Source: Sulfitobacter sp. W027 (GTDB taxonomy: Bacteria; Pseudomonadota; Alphaproteobacteria; Rhodobacterales; Rhodobacteraceae). Taken from it: a stretch of DNA of 64,000 bases. Where the stretch lies: assembly GCF_025143985.1 (NCBI RefSeq), contig NZ_CP083564.1:1613501-1677500 (forward strand). The letters are read 5' to 3'. The notes beneath the pieces are model-generated. The model made no database searches. It was not told the DNA's origin and saw only the letters and a list, made by a program, of their open reading frames with translations. The translations under genes and the position numbers were made by a program. Numbering within the stretch: the first letter of the stretch is position 1; each line of letters starts with the position of its first letter. Below, in pieces: positions 43,842-52,855 of the stretch.

Positions 43842-44071
43842 ACGCGCGGCCACGCAAACATTCGGTGACCCTTCGGGGTCACCGGACATCAATCTCTCTC
43901 GAAGATGAATTCTGGGATGAGTTCCGCGCAATTGCCGTTGCACGTGGCATGCCGATCAACGCATTGGTAACCGAGATTGACGCGACACGGGGGCTTGATA
44001 TCGGGCTTGCTGGGGCGATCCGCTTGTTCGTGCTGCGATCGTTAAAGGAACGTTTACTAAAAGCGGAATAG
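43838..44071 (+). CDS. Ribbon-helix-helix (RHH_4-type) protein
   Basis: The 77-residue protein has the RHH_4 pattern: a strand KHSVTLRGHRTSISLEDEFW followed by two helices (about 27-40 and 45-73). RHH proteins usually bind DNA as dimers or act as antitoxins, but this family often stands alone after DUF4169 and fumC in alphaproteobacteria. It overlaps the DUF4169 gene by four bases. There is no adjacent toxin. Confidence 0.8.
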   Translation: MNARPRKHSVTLRGHRTSISLEDEFWDEFRAIAVARGMPINALVTEIDATRGLDIGLAGAIRLFVLRSLKERLLKAE

Positions 44072-44080
44072 CGTTGGGCC

Positions 44081-44308
44081 ATGGCCCTCGCATCCACTCT
44101 TTCACCCGGCGCTTGGCTGGATGATATATTCGCCTCCAAGGCGGCAATCCGCGGTCAGGTTATTCGACGTAAAGCGCGCGATATCGAAAAGTTCGTCGGT
44201 CGCCGCGAATTCGAACGCGAGTTGAAACGTCGGGGTTTTCAAGCGGTTGAGAACGCCGGACAGGCCATCATATTTTGCAATAGAGAACCCATCCGGCGCA
44301 TCTTGTAG
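44081..44308 (+). CDS. Small conserved-looking hypothetical protein
   Basis: The 75-residue product is basic and probably helical (ARDIEKFVGRREFERELKRRGFQAVENAGQAIIFCN). Its end looks like a short strand with a single Cys. Similar short proteins in Rhodobacterales are sometimes labelled phosphoribosylanthranilate isomerase, which this is too small to be. It starts nine bases after the RHH gene and ends at a long hairpin, so it is the last gene of the fumC operon. Confidence 0.65.
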   Translation: MALASTLSPGAWLDDIFASKAAIRGQVIRRKARDIEKFVGRREFERELKRRGFQAVENAGQAIIFCNREPIRRIL

Positions 44309-44354
44309 CCGTTTTCTTTAAAAGAAAACGGCCTCGGAATTTTCAAAAAATTCC
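44308..44354. terminator. Convergent terminator hairpins between the fumC operon and aldolase
   Basis: The first hairpin is GCCGTTTTCTTT/AAAGAAAACGGC (44308-44332), 12 bp. The second is GGAATTTT/AAAATTCC (44336-44354). The AT-rich inner halves supply T runs for both strands. Confidence 0.7.
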
Positions 44355-44357
44355 GCT

Positions 44358-45251
44358 TCAACAAATCGAAGCTTGGTAGATCTTTTCGATGTTCTGACCA
44401 AGCGCCTCGTTGAACTCCGCATCTGTCATTTTGACGTTGAGCCCTTCTGTCAAAGCGCGCGAGAAGCTGGCAATCATGGTGCGGTTCTTGCCCAGCCGTT
44501 CGCAGGCTTCAGCCGTGGAATACCCACCCGACAGCGCCACAACGCGCAGAACGTTGGCGTGACCCGCCAGACCGTCGTAGAGACCGGCCTTTTCTGGGAT
44601 CGTCAGCTTCAGCATGACCATTTCGCCCTCAGGCAGCGTGTTCAGGTGCTTTTCGATCTCGCCACGCAGGATCTCTTCAGCCTCAGCTTTGCTGTCGGAG
44701 TTGATGTTCACCTCAGGTTCGATGATCGGCACTAGGCCCGCCGCACAGACCTGTTTCGCCAGTTCGAACTGCTGCGCCACCACGGCCGCGATGCCGTTTT
44801 CATTGGCATCGTGAATGACCGAACGCTCTTTGGTGCCGAAGATGCCGTGTTTCACCGCGCGGGCCAGCAGATCGTCGATCTCCATGATCGGCTTCATGAT
44901 CTGCACGCCATTGTTGGTCTCTTCCAAACCCTTGTCGATCTTCAGGAAAGGCACCACGCCCCGGTCTTCCCAGAGCAGCTGCGGGACGGGTTTGCCGTTG
45001 ATCGTGTCATCCATCGTGCGCTCAAAAAGGATCGCGCCAATCACTTTGTCAGAGGTGAAATCCTCGGCCAGAATGATCCGCGCGCGCATGTCGTGGACGG
45101 CTTTGAACATTTCTTCGTCGCCATTGTAATCCGACGGTTCCACGCCATAGAGGCTTAGCGCCTTGGGGGTGGAGCCACCCGATTGATCGAGCGCCGCGAT
45201 GAAGCCCTTGCCGCTGTTCATTTGCTCAAGTTGCGCCTTGTCGTAGCCCAT
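44358..45251 (-). CDS. fda: Class I fructose-bisphosphate aldolase
   Basis: The 297-residue Schiff-base aldolase has the LDQSGGSTPKAL, EDRGVVPFLKIDKGL and IEPEVNI motifs of the class I family and a C-terminal NRTMIASFSRAL segment. It splits fructose 1,6-bisphosphate into two triose phosphates in glycolysis or reverses this in gluconeogenesis. ATG 45251 (MGYDKAQLEQMNSGKGF) is preferred to a GTG three codons upstream. It seems monocistronic. Confidence 0.92.
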   Translation of the reverse strand: MGYDKAQLEQMNSGKGFIAALDQSGGSTPKALSLYGVEPSDYNGDEEMFKAVHDMRARIILAEDFTSDKVIGAILFERTMDDTINGKPVPQLLWEDRGVVPFLKIDKGLEETNNGVQIMKPIMEIDDLLARAVKHGIFGTKERSVIHDANENGIAAVVAQQFELAKQVCAAGLVPIIEPEVNINSDSKAEAEEILRGEIEKHLNTLPEGEMVMLKLTIPEKAGLYDGLAGHANVLRVVALSGGYSTAEACERLGKNRTMIASFSRALTEGLNVKMTDAEFNEALGQNIEKIYQASIC

Positions 45252-45321
45252 GTCACCCACGTCCTATTGTTGATTCCGTTTGCAGCGTTTCTAATCGAAA
45301 CGCAAAGCCGATGATAGAAGG

Positions 45322-46674
45322 CTAGCGCTTTGATAGCGCTAACCAAATGCCCTTATCTGAACGGACGGTCAAATGTGCGACGGGCACAGGCACACGGTCG
45401 GGCTGCGCCGTCAGGCGGAAGTCGCGCAGGATGCGTGACAGGATCAGCGGCCCTTCGACCATCGCGAATCCTGCACCGGTACAGACCCGCGGCCCGGCGG
45501 AGAATGGAATGAAGGCCTCGCGCTGGCACTGTTTGCCGTTCTCGGTTTGCCAGCGGGTCGGGTCAAAACCGTCGGGGTTGTCCCAAAGCCGTTCGTGCCG
45601 ATGCAGATGCCACGGGCTGAGCACCAGTTGCGCGCCCTTCTTCACATCCCGATCCCGAAAGCGTTCAGGGCAGCTGTTCTCGCGCACCATCATCGGCACG
45701 GGCGGGTAGAGGCGCAGCGTCTCGCGAAAGACATCCCGGCTGAGTTTCAGCTGGGACATCAGCGAGAAATCGCAAATCTCCAGCGCCTGCGCTTCCTCGG
45801 CCAAACGCTCTTGCCATTCGGGGTGCGTGGCCATCAAATAAAGCGCCCAAGCCAATGCGGAGGCGCTTGTCTCATGGCCCGCGAGGAAGAAGATCGCGAC
45901 CTGATCGACCATCTCCTCGGTGTTAAACCGCGCCCCCGTTTCGGGGTCTGCCTGTGTCATGATTTTGGTGGCAAGATCGTCGGGCGCGGTGCCCGCCTTG
46001 ATTTGTTGCATCCGTTCTTGGGTCAACTCGGTAATCAACGCCCTGATCCGCGCAGCGCTGGCCCGGGTGTCTTTGCGGAACAGGCGCGGCATCCAATGTG
46101 GCAGTGGCAAGAGCGCACCAAGGTTCAGGATCGGCTGACTGCGTTGGTAGTTGCGAAACTCGTCAAAGACCGCGCGGGCGACTTCGTGTTCAATTGGCAG
46201 CGAAAACAGCGTGCGAAAGATTACATCGGCGGCGGCATGGCTGGTTTCGGCCTCGATCTCGACCACCTGCCCCACTTGTCCGTCGAGCCGCACGGCGGCG
46301 GCTTCTGCCGCGTCCCACATGGCAGGAAAGGTTTCGCGCAGGCGGCCCCCTTCGAACGCCGGATCGATGATGCGGCGTTGGCGTTTCCATGTCTCGCCAT
46401 TGGTCAGGAAGACGGAGTTGCCCAAAAGCGGGCGCAGCCCTTCACCGATCCGGTCGGACTTGGGGAAATCATCGGGCCGGTCCTTCAGTACCGTTTTCAC
46501 CAGTTCGGGCTGGTTCATCAAGTAGCTGCGGAAAAACGGCGTTTTAAACTCCGCCATCCACGCCCGGTAAAGCCGGGCGGGCTGGGCCGAGAGGATGTCG
46601 GCGCGAAACAGCTTGGCATAGCGCCAGAGTGACACACGATCAGGGCGCGCGGGAGGCTTCGGGGGCAGGTTCAT
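45322..46674 (-). CDS. Cytochrome P450
   Basis: The 450-residue heme monooxygenase has the I-helix AGHETSA, the K-helix ETLRLYPP and the heme-ligand loop FSAGPRVCTG with Cys398. There is no fused reductase and no membrane anchor, so it is a bacterial class I-type P450 needing ferredoxin partners; none are adjacent. The substrate is unknown; similarity in layout is to fatty acid or alkane-type enzymes. It overlaps the upstream hydrolase gene by four bases, so the two are coupled. Confidence 0.9.
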   Translation of the reverse strand: MNLPPKPPARPDRVSLWRYAKLFRADILSAQPARLYRAWMAEFKTPFFRSYLMNQPELVKTVLKDRPDDFPKSDRIGEGLRPLLGNSVFLTNGETWKRQRRIIDPAFEGGRLRETFPAMWDAAEAAAVRLDGQVGQVVEIEAETSHAAADVIFRTLFSLPIEHEVARAVFDEFRNYQRSQPILNLGALLPLPHWMPRLFRKDTRASAARIRALITELTQERMQQIKAGTAPDDLATKIMTQADPETGARFNTEEMVDQVAIFFLAGHETSASALAWALYLMATHPEWQERLAEEAQALEICDFSLMSQLKLSRDVFRETLRLYPPVPMMVRENSCPERFRDRDVKKGAQLVLSPWHLHRHERLWDNPDGFDPTRWQTENGKQCQREAFIPFSAGPRVCTGAGFAMVEGPLILSRILRDFRLTAQPDRVPVPVAHLTVRSDKGIWLALSKR

Positions 46675-47897
46675 GCGGCGACAGAAGTGTATTTGCTGAC
46701 CGCGTGGTCAATACGAGATTTGGAGGCCGGGCGCCCATCATATCGCGCGGCCAAGGTCTGCGGCCCTGCAGTGATTTGGAAATAGTCATAGTCGCGCGGC
46801 CGGTCGAAGGCACAGAGATACTGGAAATGCAGCCGGAAGAACCGCCAGCGCAACGCCTTCCAGCGCGCGGGGCTGAGCGTTTGGGTGAAGGCGGCGGAAA
46901 AGACTAGTGGCCAGCGTTTCCCGTCGGGGGCGACGCCAGAAACCGACACCGGATCGCAGAGCGCAAAGGCGCAGCCATCGCCGGGCGCGGTGACATCGAC
47001 CCACGTAAGTTCATCGCGGGTTGAGAGATAGCGCAAGTCGGCGCGCAACCGGTCGGCGCGCGGCAGAAAGGACACCATCGGCACCACCTGCCCTAGCGAG
47101 AGAAACCCCAAAGCAGGTCCCTGCCCGGGCACCCTGCCCGCGCGGATCAGGTCGGCCAGTACCGAAACCCCCAGATGTGCGCCGGAGGAATGTCCGACAA
47201 CCAGCACCTCGTCAACGCCCTCGGCCAAGGCGGCGGCGATGTCGTGGCCAAACATCTCCATGCGGGCTTCCAACTCCGGCGGGTTCGCACCCCGCGTGGC
47301 GGCGGAATAGGCATAGTCATGCATGAGGTAATAGGCGAAGAATTTGCCGTCTTTCTTCTTGAACCAGCGAAGCAAAGCGATGCCCAAACCCACGCCGATA
47401 GCCGCAAAAGCCAGCCGCGCCGCCCAATGGTCGCTTATCATTCCGAGAAGGCGATAAGTCAGCAGGCCAATCGCCAGCGCCAGCAACGCCTGCAAGATTA
47501 GCATTCCCACCGGATAAAGCGCCGCAATCACTGGCCCCTTGCGCAGCCGCATCAACCGCCAAAGCGCGCCCGAGCCGATGTAGACCCAAGCGGTGCACAG
47601 CAATTGCCAATAGGTCGCGGGGATCGAATTGCTCATGCTTTCGCGCACGATGTCGGACCAAACCAAAACTTCAACCTGCGAGGTGACCTGACGGCCGTCA
47701 ATCTCAGCATCGACGCGCCAGCCGTAGTTGCCCTTGCCCGCCTTGGGTTTCAAACCGATCTCATAGCCAGATATCGCCGCCTGCGCCGCGCCTTCCTTGC
47801 GGTAAAGCTCGCGGTAGCGGCGGGGGTGAATCGGATCATAGCCGGGGATGTAGAACACCCGACGCGTCTTGACCTGCCCTGTTTTGCTGTCGCTCAT
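46671..47897 (-). CDS. Membrane-anchored alpha/beta-hydrolase-like protein
   Basis: The 408-residue protein has two or three hydrophobic helices at about 100-175 and an alpha/beta-hydrolase-type nucleophile elbow, GHSSGAH, near residue 235. The N-terminal RRVFYIPGYDPIHPRRYRELY segment resembles other uncharacterised roseobacter proteins. A serine hydrolase acting on a membrane lipid or ester is plausible, but the full catalytic triad cannot be assigned. ATG 47897 (MSDSKTGQV) is chosen over one seven codons upstream. It is translationally coupled to the P450. Confidence 0.7.
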   Translation of the reverse strand: MSDSKTGQVKTRRVFYIPGYDPIHPRRYRELYRKEGAAQAAISGYEIGLKPKAGKGNYGWRVDAEIDGRQVTSQVEVLVWSDIVRESMSNSIPATYWQLLCTAWVYIGSGALWRLMRLRKGPVIAALYPVGMLILQALLALAIGLLTYRLLGMISDHWAARLAFAAIGVGLGIALLRWFKKKDGKFFAYYLMHDYAYSAATRGANPPELEARMEMFGHDIAAALAEGVDEVLVVGHSSGAHLGVSVLADLIRAGRVPGQGPALGFLSLGQVVPMVSFLPRADRLRADLRYLSTRDELTWVDVTAPGDGCAFALCDPVSVSGVAPDGKRWPLVFSAAFTQTLSPARWKALRWRFFRLHFQYLCAFDRPRDYDYFQITAGPQTLAARYDGRPASKSRIDHAVSKYTSVAA

Positions 47898-47951
47898 GCC
47901 CAACCCCTTGTCCGGCACAGTCTAGCCGTAATTCGGGGCAAGAATAAGGCT

Positions 47952-48704
47952 TTATCCCACCGTGGCGAGGATTGGGAAGGTCTCTAGCAGCCAGAAAGAG
48001 AAGGTCGTGAAAGCCCCAGTCAGCAGCGCCAGCCCCACCAGAACCAGCAGCCCGCCCATGATCCGTTCAATCAGTTTCATATGCGGTTTGATCCGGTTCA
48101 TCAGTGTCATCGCGCGGGTGATGAACATAGCGGCCAATAGAAAGGGAATACCAAGACCTGCCGCATAGACGCCCAGCAAAAGCGTCCCGCGAGAGACTGA
48201 GGCCTCACTGGCCGCGAGCGACAGGATCGCGCCGAGCTGCGGGCCAATACAGGGCGTCCAGCCAAAGGCGAAAGCCAGCCCCAGAACATAGGCACCGAAA
48301 CTCGATCCACCTTTATCACCTGCGTCCAAACGCGCCTCTTGATCAAGAAACGGTATGCGGAACAGACCCACAAAATGCAGGCCAAAGACAATGATCACCA
48401 CGCCTGAGATTTTGGCAAAGAGCGCCTGATTTTGCAGAAAGAACATCCCGAACGCCGAGGCGGTAAAGCCCAAAAGGATGAACACCGTGCTCAGCCCCAG
48501 CACAAAGAACAACGCCGCTACGACCGCGCGCCGCCGGGCGCTGGATTGGCTGGACATGTCGTTAATCGACACGCCCCCCATATAGGCCAGATAGGGAGGC
48601 ACAATGGGCAGAACGCAGGGCGACAGGAAGCTGAAAATCCCGGCGATCAGGGCGATTGTCATGGCGGGCAAAAGCCCGGCGTCGAGGAGGCTGATTTCAA
48701 ACAT
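47952..48704 (-). CDS. ccdA: Cytochrome c biogenesis protein CcdA
   Basis: The 250-residue inner-membrane protein has six predicted helices and the two redox cysteines, one in FLSPCVLPIVPPYLAYMGG and one in FGWTPCIGPQLG. It passes electrons from cytosolic thioredoxin to periplasmic CcmG-type proteins for cytochrome c maturation. It is divergent from tusA. The P450/hydrolase pair follows on the same strand after 54 bases. Confidence 0.93.
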   Translation of the reverse strand: MFEISLLDAGLLPAMTIALIAGIFSFLSPCVLPIVPPYLAYMGGVSINDMSSQSSARRRAVVAALFFVLGLSTVFILLGFTASAFGMFFLQNQALFAKISGVVIIVFGLHFVGLFRIPFLDQEARLDAGDKGGSSFGAYVLGLAFAFGWTPCIGPQLGAILSLAASEASVSRGTLLLGVYAAGLGIPFLLAAMFITRAMTLMNRIKPHMKLIERIMGGLLVLVGLALLTGAFTTFSFWLLETFPILATVG

Positions 48705-48795
48705 GACTGACTCCTAGACCGAGAGCGGCCCGGCGTCACCTGTCATATTGTCACAAGATCGTGGACCTTGAGAAACTCTTGGATTAACTGATCCT

Positions 48796-49023
48796 ATGAA
48801 GATCGAAAAACTAGATGCCACGGGGCTGCTCTGCCCCCTGCCCGTGCTGAAAGCCCGCAAGCGACTGGCCGCTTTGGCGCCGGGCGATCAACTCCATATG
48901 CATGCTGATGATCCGGCTGCCGTGATCGATGTGCCGCATTTTTGCGTTGAGGCCGGGCATGAGTTGACCGAAACCCGGACCGAAGGCGCGGTGGAACTCT
49001 ACGTCATTACAAAGGGCGGCTAA
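48796..49023 (+). CDS. tusA: TusA-family sulfur carrier
   Basis: The 75-residue protein has the TusA signature LDATGLLCPLPVLKARK with the sulfur-binding Cys13 in the CPxP motif. It carries persulfide sulfur from cysteine desulfurases to acceptors in tRNA thiolation or cofactor synthesis. It is a single gene between ccdA and rne, with a strong shared terminator after it. Confidence 0.92.
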   Translation: MKIEKLDATGLLCPLPVLKARKRLAALAPGDQLHMHADDPAAVIDVPHFCVEAGHELTETRTEGAVELYVITKGG

Positions 49024-49073
49024 GACGCATCCGCGTACGCGGCGTCGCTACCTTTTACATGATCAAAACGAAG

Positions 49074-49105
49074 ACGGCGGGCCCTAAGGCCCGCCGTTTC
49101 TGTTT
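49074..49105. terminator. Bidirectional intrinsic terminator between tusA and rne
   Basis: A 10-bp stem ACGGCGGGCC/GGCCCGCCGT has a 4-base loop, T-rich sequence on the right and AAAACGAAG on the left. Confidence 0.88.
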
Positions 49106-49117
49106 AAGTGCCGTGGT

Positions 49118-51994
49118 TCAGCTGCCCAGCGACCACCAGCCCCGGCGCTTGGGCTTGGGTTTCTCGACGGGCTGCTCTTGGACCTGTTCCGCAGCGGGTT
49201 CAGGCGTGGCTTCCGCTGCCGGAGCCTCAGCAGCTACGGTCTGCGGGACAGGCTCGGGTTGAGGCGCAGGCTGCGGCTCTTCCGCGACAGGCGTTGCCGT
49301 TTCCGGCGACGGTGCCGCGATTGGCGCGTCACTGGGCAAAGCTTCAGCCTTTGCATCAGGCGCAGCTTCGGCCACCGGCTCGGCCGGTTTCGCCTTGGCA
49401 CGGCTGCGGCGCTTGGGTTTCGGGGCGGGTGCGGCCTCTTCCTCTGCCGCTACGGCGTCTGCCGTCACGGTGCCTTCTGCAGCCTCTGCCTCAGCCTTGG
49501 GCTTCTTGGCGCGGCTGCCACGGCTGCGTTTGGCCTTGGGCTTTGGTGCGCCTTCAACCTCGGCTTCTGCAGTGACCTTTGGCTCATCGCCTTCGGCTGC
49601 GGCAAGCGCCAGGGGTGCGGGTTCCGCTTCGGGGGCCACTTCAGCTTTGGGCTTGCGCGACCGGCTCCGAGTTTTAGGCTTAGGCTTTTCTTCAGTGGCA
49701 GGCGCATCATCGCCATCGGTCTGGGACGCTTGAGCTTCTACCGGCTGGGCCTTGTCGCTGTCGTCCGAGTCTGCGGCGTCCTGCTCCTGAGCACCATTCT
49801 GGACCTCTGCACCATTCTGCTGGTCGCCATTGCCATTACGGCCACGGCCACCCCGGCTGCGACGGCGGCGGCGGCGGCGCTTGGACTTGCCCTCGCCCTC
49901 TTCACCATTCTCGCCGCTATTCCCATTTCCATTCTCGGATTGGGCAGCCTCCTGCGCGGCGGTTGCCTCTTCCTCTTCGGCCTCTGCGGCGCTCTCGTCC
50001 TCGTCAATCTGATCCATCAGCGATGTATCGACCGACACGATATGATCCGACACGGGTGGCACGGTGCGGGTGGCAGTCTTGAACTTCTCGATGTGGAAGT
50101 CGGGGCTCACCAGCGTCGGGTCGCCTTCGATCCGCACCGACATGCCATAGCGCATCTCGATGTTGGCGATATGCTCGCGCTTCTGGTTCATCAGGAAGTT
50201 GGCGATGCCCACCGGTGCGCGGACCAATACCTCGCGGGAGCGGCGGCGGGTGCCCTCTTCCTCGATCTGGCGGATGATCGACAGCGCGAGGTTGTCGTCC
50301 GAACGCACAAGGCCGGTGCCGTGGCAGGCATGGCAAGGCTGGGTCGTCGCCTCGATCATGCCGGGGCGCAGGCGCTGGCGGCTCATCTCCATCAGGCCGA
50401 AGCCCGAGATACGGCCCACCTGGATGCGCGCGCGGTCGGTCTTGAGCTTGTCTTTCATCATCTTTTCGACGGCGGCGTTGTTCTTGCGCTCGTCCATGTC
50501 GATGAAGTCGATCACGATCAGGCCCGCGAGGTCACGCAGACGCAGCTGACGTGCCACTTCGGCGGCGGCCTCGAGGTTGGTCTTGAGCGCGGTCTGCTCG
50601 ATCGAACCTTCCTTGGTGGCCCGGCCCGAGTTCACGTCGATCGCCACCAGCGCTTCGGTCACGCCGATCACGATGTAGCCGCCCGAGGGCAATTGCACTG
50701 TCGGGTTGAACATGCCTGAGAGGTAGCTTTCGACCTGATAGCGGGCGAAGAGCGGCAGGCTCTCGTTATAGAGCTTCACGTTCTTGGCGTGGGACGGCAT
50801 GATCATCTTCATGAAGTCCTTGGCGATGCGGTAGCCACGCTCGCCCTCGACGTGGATCTCGTCAATCTCGCGGTTGTAGAGGTCGCGGATCGAGCGTTTG
50901 ATCAGGTCGCCTTCTTCGTAGATTTTCGCGGGCGCGATGGATTTCAGCGTCAGCTCGCGGATCTGCTCCCAAAGGCGCTGCAGGTATTCGTAGTCGCGCT
51001 TGATCTCGGCCTTGGTACGTTTGGCACCCGCCGTGCGCACGATCAGGCCGGCCCCTTTCGGCACCTCGATCTCGGTCGCGATTTCCTTCAGTTTCTTGCG
51101 GTCCGCCGCATTAGTGATCTTGCGCGAGATGCCGCCGCCACGGGCAGTGTTCGGCATCAGCACGCAGTAGCGGCCCGCGAGGCTGAGGTAAGTGGTCAGC
51201 GCCGCACCCTTGTTGCCGCGTTCTTCCTTGACGACCTGAACCAACAGAATCTGGCGGACCTTGATTACTTCTTGAATTTTGTACCGACGCGGGCGCGGTT
51301 TGCGGATTGGGCGAATGTCTTCGCTGTCATCTTCGTCCGCAACAGATTCTATGGAATCGTCTTTGGCTGTGGCGTCGTGACCGGCGTCGTCGTCACCATT
51401 TGCATCATCGGACGCGGTCGCTGCATCCTGCGCATCGGCACTTGCATCCGTCGCGTCATTGTCGTTCTCGGGCTCTTCCACCGGGGTCTCAGCGACCCGC
51501 TCCATGGGCGAGCTGCCCTCTTCGCTGTCCAGATCGACGGTTTCCATACCGGCGATTTGATCGCTGTTCTCTTCGGCGACCTCAGTGGTAGCGACGGCAT
51601 CATCGCTTTTGGTGTCAACCGCTTGGCTTTTTGACCGACTGCGCGACCGCGAACGGGTGCGCTTGGGTTTCTCGTCCTCGTCGTCCTTGGCGGCCTGCGC
51701 TTCAGCATAGGCGCGCTCTTCTTCCAGCAGCGCCTGACGGTCGGCCACGGGAATCTGGTAATAATCGGGGTGAATTTCCGAAAAAGCGAGGAAGCCATGA
51801 CGGTTGCCGCCATAGTCCACAAAGGCCGCCTGAAGCGACGGCTCGACGCGCGTAACCTTGGCTAGATAGATATTGCCGGCAAGCTGGCGTTTGTTTTCTG
51901 ATTCAAAATCGAATTCTTCGACCTTGTTTCCATCCACGACCACGACGCGAGTTTCCTCGGCGTGGGTGGCATCGATAAGCATTTTCTTAGACAT
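49118..51994 (-). CDS. rne: Ribonuclease E, with large acidic insertion and low-complexity tail
   Basis: The 958-residue endonuclease is the core of the RNA degradosome. The N-terminal S1 region begins NKRQLAGNIYLAKVTRVEPSLQAAFVDYG but is split by an acidic low-complexity insertion at about residues 90-235. The RNase H-like and DNase I-like catalytic parts follow (SGGYIVIGVTEALVAIDVNSGR), and then the zinc-link CHACHGTG. The last 300 residues are Ala/Pro/Lys/Glu-rich with SRGSRAKK and RSRAK repeats and end KPKRRGWWSLGS. ATG 51994 (MSKKMLIDATHAEE) is the family start. Confidence 0.94.
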   Translation of the reverse strand: MSKKMLIDATHAEETRVVVVDGNKVEEFDFESENKRQLAGNIYLAKVTRVEPSLQAAFVDYGGNRHGFLAFSEIHPDYYQIPVADRQALLEEERAYAEAQAAKDDEDEKPKRTRSRSRSRSKSQAVDTKSDDAVATTEVAEENSDQIAGMETVDLDSEEGSSPMERVAETPVEEPENDNDATDASADAQDAATASDDANGDDDAGHDATAKDDSIESVADEDDSEDIRPIRKPRPRRYKIQEVIKVRQILLVQVVKEERGNKGAALTTYLSLAGRYCVLMPNTARGGGISRKITNAADRKKLKEIATEIEVPKGAGLIVRTAGAKRTKAEIKRDYEYLQRLWEQIRELTLKSIAPAKIYEEGDLIKRSIRDLYNREIDEIHVEGERGYRIAKDFMKMIMPSHAKNVKLYNESLPLFARYQVESYLSGMFNPTVQLPSGGYIVIGVTEALVAIDVNSGRATKEGSIEQTALKTNLEAAAEVARQLRLRDLAGLIVIDFIDMDERKNNAAVEKMMKDKLKTDRARIQVGRISGFGLMEMSRQRLRPGMIEATTQPCHACHGTGLVRSDDNLALSIIRQIEEEGTRRRSREVLVRAPVGIANFLMNQKREHIANIEMRYGMSVRIEGDPTLVSPDFHIEKFKTATRTVPPVSDHIVSVDTSLMDQIDEDESAAEAEEEEATAAQEAAQSENGNGNSGENGEEGEGKSKRRRRRRRSRGGRGRNGNGDQQNGAEVQNGAQEQDAADSDDSDKAQPVEAQASQTDGDDAPATEEKPKPKTRSRSRKPKAEVAPEAEPAPLALAAAEGDEPKVTAEAEVEGAPKPKAKRSRGSRAKKPKAEAEAAEGTVTADAVAAEEEAAPAPKPKRRSRAKAKPAEPVAEAAPDAKAEALPSDAPIAAPSPETATPVAEEPQPAPQPEPVPQTVAAEAPAAEATPEPAAEQVQEQPVEKPKPKRRGWWSLGS

Positions 51995-52546
51995 AGATCC
52001 ATTATGCACAGCACCCGCGCGCAAAAAGCCCCTGGTGGGGCATCGGGCTGGGAGGTGTGACTTGTCAGGGCGATGGAGGACGCGGCAACAGCGGGACCAC
52101 GAATGGCCCCGGTCTGTCTGCTCTGAGCATCTGCGCGCGTCATCGCGGTTCTTCTCCGATGCAAGGGCTTGTCGCGCCTCTTACATCCATTAATTTAGCT
52201 GTGCTTCGTTTGGGCTAACCCTCGCGAATATCAGCGGTTCTTCGGCCGTTACCGGCCCAATCGGTCTGCCTGCCCCCCGGTGTCGGGGTCGCGCGGCAGC
52301 GAAACTGTCAAAAGTCGCCATACGCCGGTTGGGCGTTACAGGACTTATCAGGCTAGTTAAGAGCTTTAGGGGGTGAAACACAATGGTCAATCGAATGAGC
52401 AACAGTCAAATGCCGTTTATCTCGGCTCGGTTGACAAGGGTCATGGGCTTGGAAACATTCAGACTGTCGCCAAAGCCTGAGCCGGGTGGCACGATTGAAT
52501 GACCCCGCCGCCATTTGCGGCCTGCAATTTTAAAGGACCGCTTTCT
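51995..52546. other. Long region between rne and the small lipoprotein gene
   Basis: About 550 bases hold no supported gene. On the minus strand they are probably the rne promoter and a long 5' leader; RNase E leaders often contain structures used for autoregulation. Two small hairpins are visible: GGCCG/CGGCC (52244-52257) and CCCCG/CGGGG near 52275-52291. The plus side should hold the lipoprotein promoter. Confidence 0.45.
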
Positions 52547-52837
52547 ATGAAAAAAATTCTGCGCCCCGCGCTTTGTCTGACCCTGCTGGGTCTCACTGCC
52601 TGTGATGAAATCGCCGTGGCTGACAATCCTGCGGCGCTGGCCGACCTGCGCGGGCAGAAAAGCTGTGTGGCGGCGGTGGGCCAGCAGACGGGTGCGGCAA
52701 AGGTGGCAGTAAACACCTCCCGGCCAGTGGTCGAGCTTTACCGCTATGTCGTGGATGTACCCGGTGCCGCGAGTTGGTCCTGTATTACCGATCAAAACGG
52801 CAAGGCAATTGAGATCGCAGAGCAGCGCGGCGGTTAA
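52547..52837 (+). CDS. Small lipoprotein of unknown function
   Basis: The 96-residue product has a lipoprotein signal (MKKILRPALCLTLLGLTAC) with lipobox LTAC and Cys19 as the lipidation site. The mature part has two further cysteines (KSCVAAV and SWSCITD) that could form a disulfide. I do not recognise the family. ATG 52547 with AAAGGA upstream is chosen over an upstream in-frame ATG. It converges on the DctD-like gene. Confidence 0.75.
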   Translation: MKKILRPALCLTLLGLTACDEIAVADNPAALADLRGQKSCVAAVGQQTGAAKVAVNTSRPVVELYRYVVDVPGAASWSCITDQNGKAIEIAEQRGG

Positions 52838-52855
52838 GCTGCGCCGCCCTTGTGG

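Noticed and set aside
43838..44308. Toxin-antitoxin pair from the RHH protein and the following small protein
   Set aside because: The gene order follows fumC and DUF4169 as a conserved-looking set, and the 75-residue protein has no toxin motif such as RelE or PIN.
45547..46632. Plus-strand open frame opposite the P450 gene
   Set aside because: The P450 motifs are intact on the minus strand; the plus frame has no recognisable domain.
49178..50719. Plus-strand open frame of 513 codons opposite rne
   Set aside because: It mirrors the biased Ala/Pro/Lys/Glu-rich and zinc-link coding of rne, has no family features, and the minus-strand frame is clearly RNase E.
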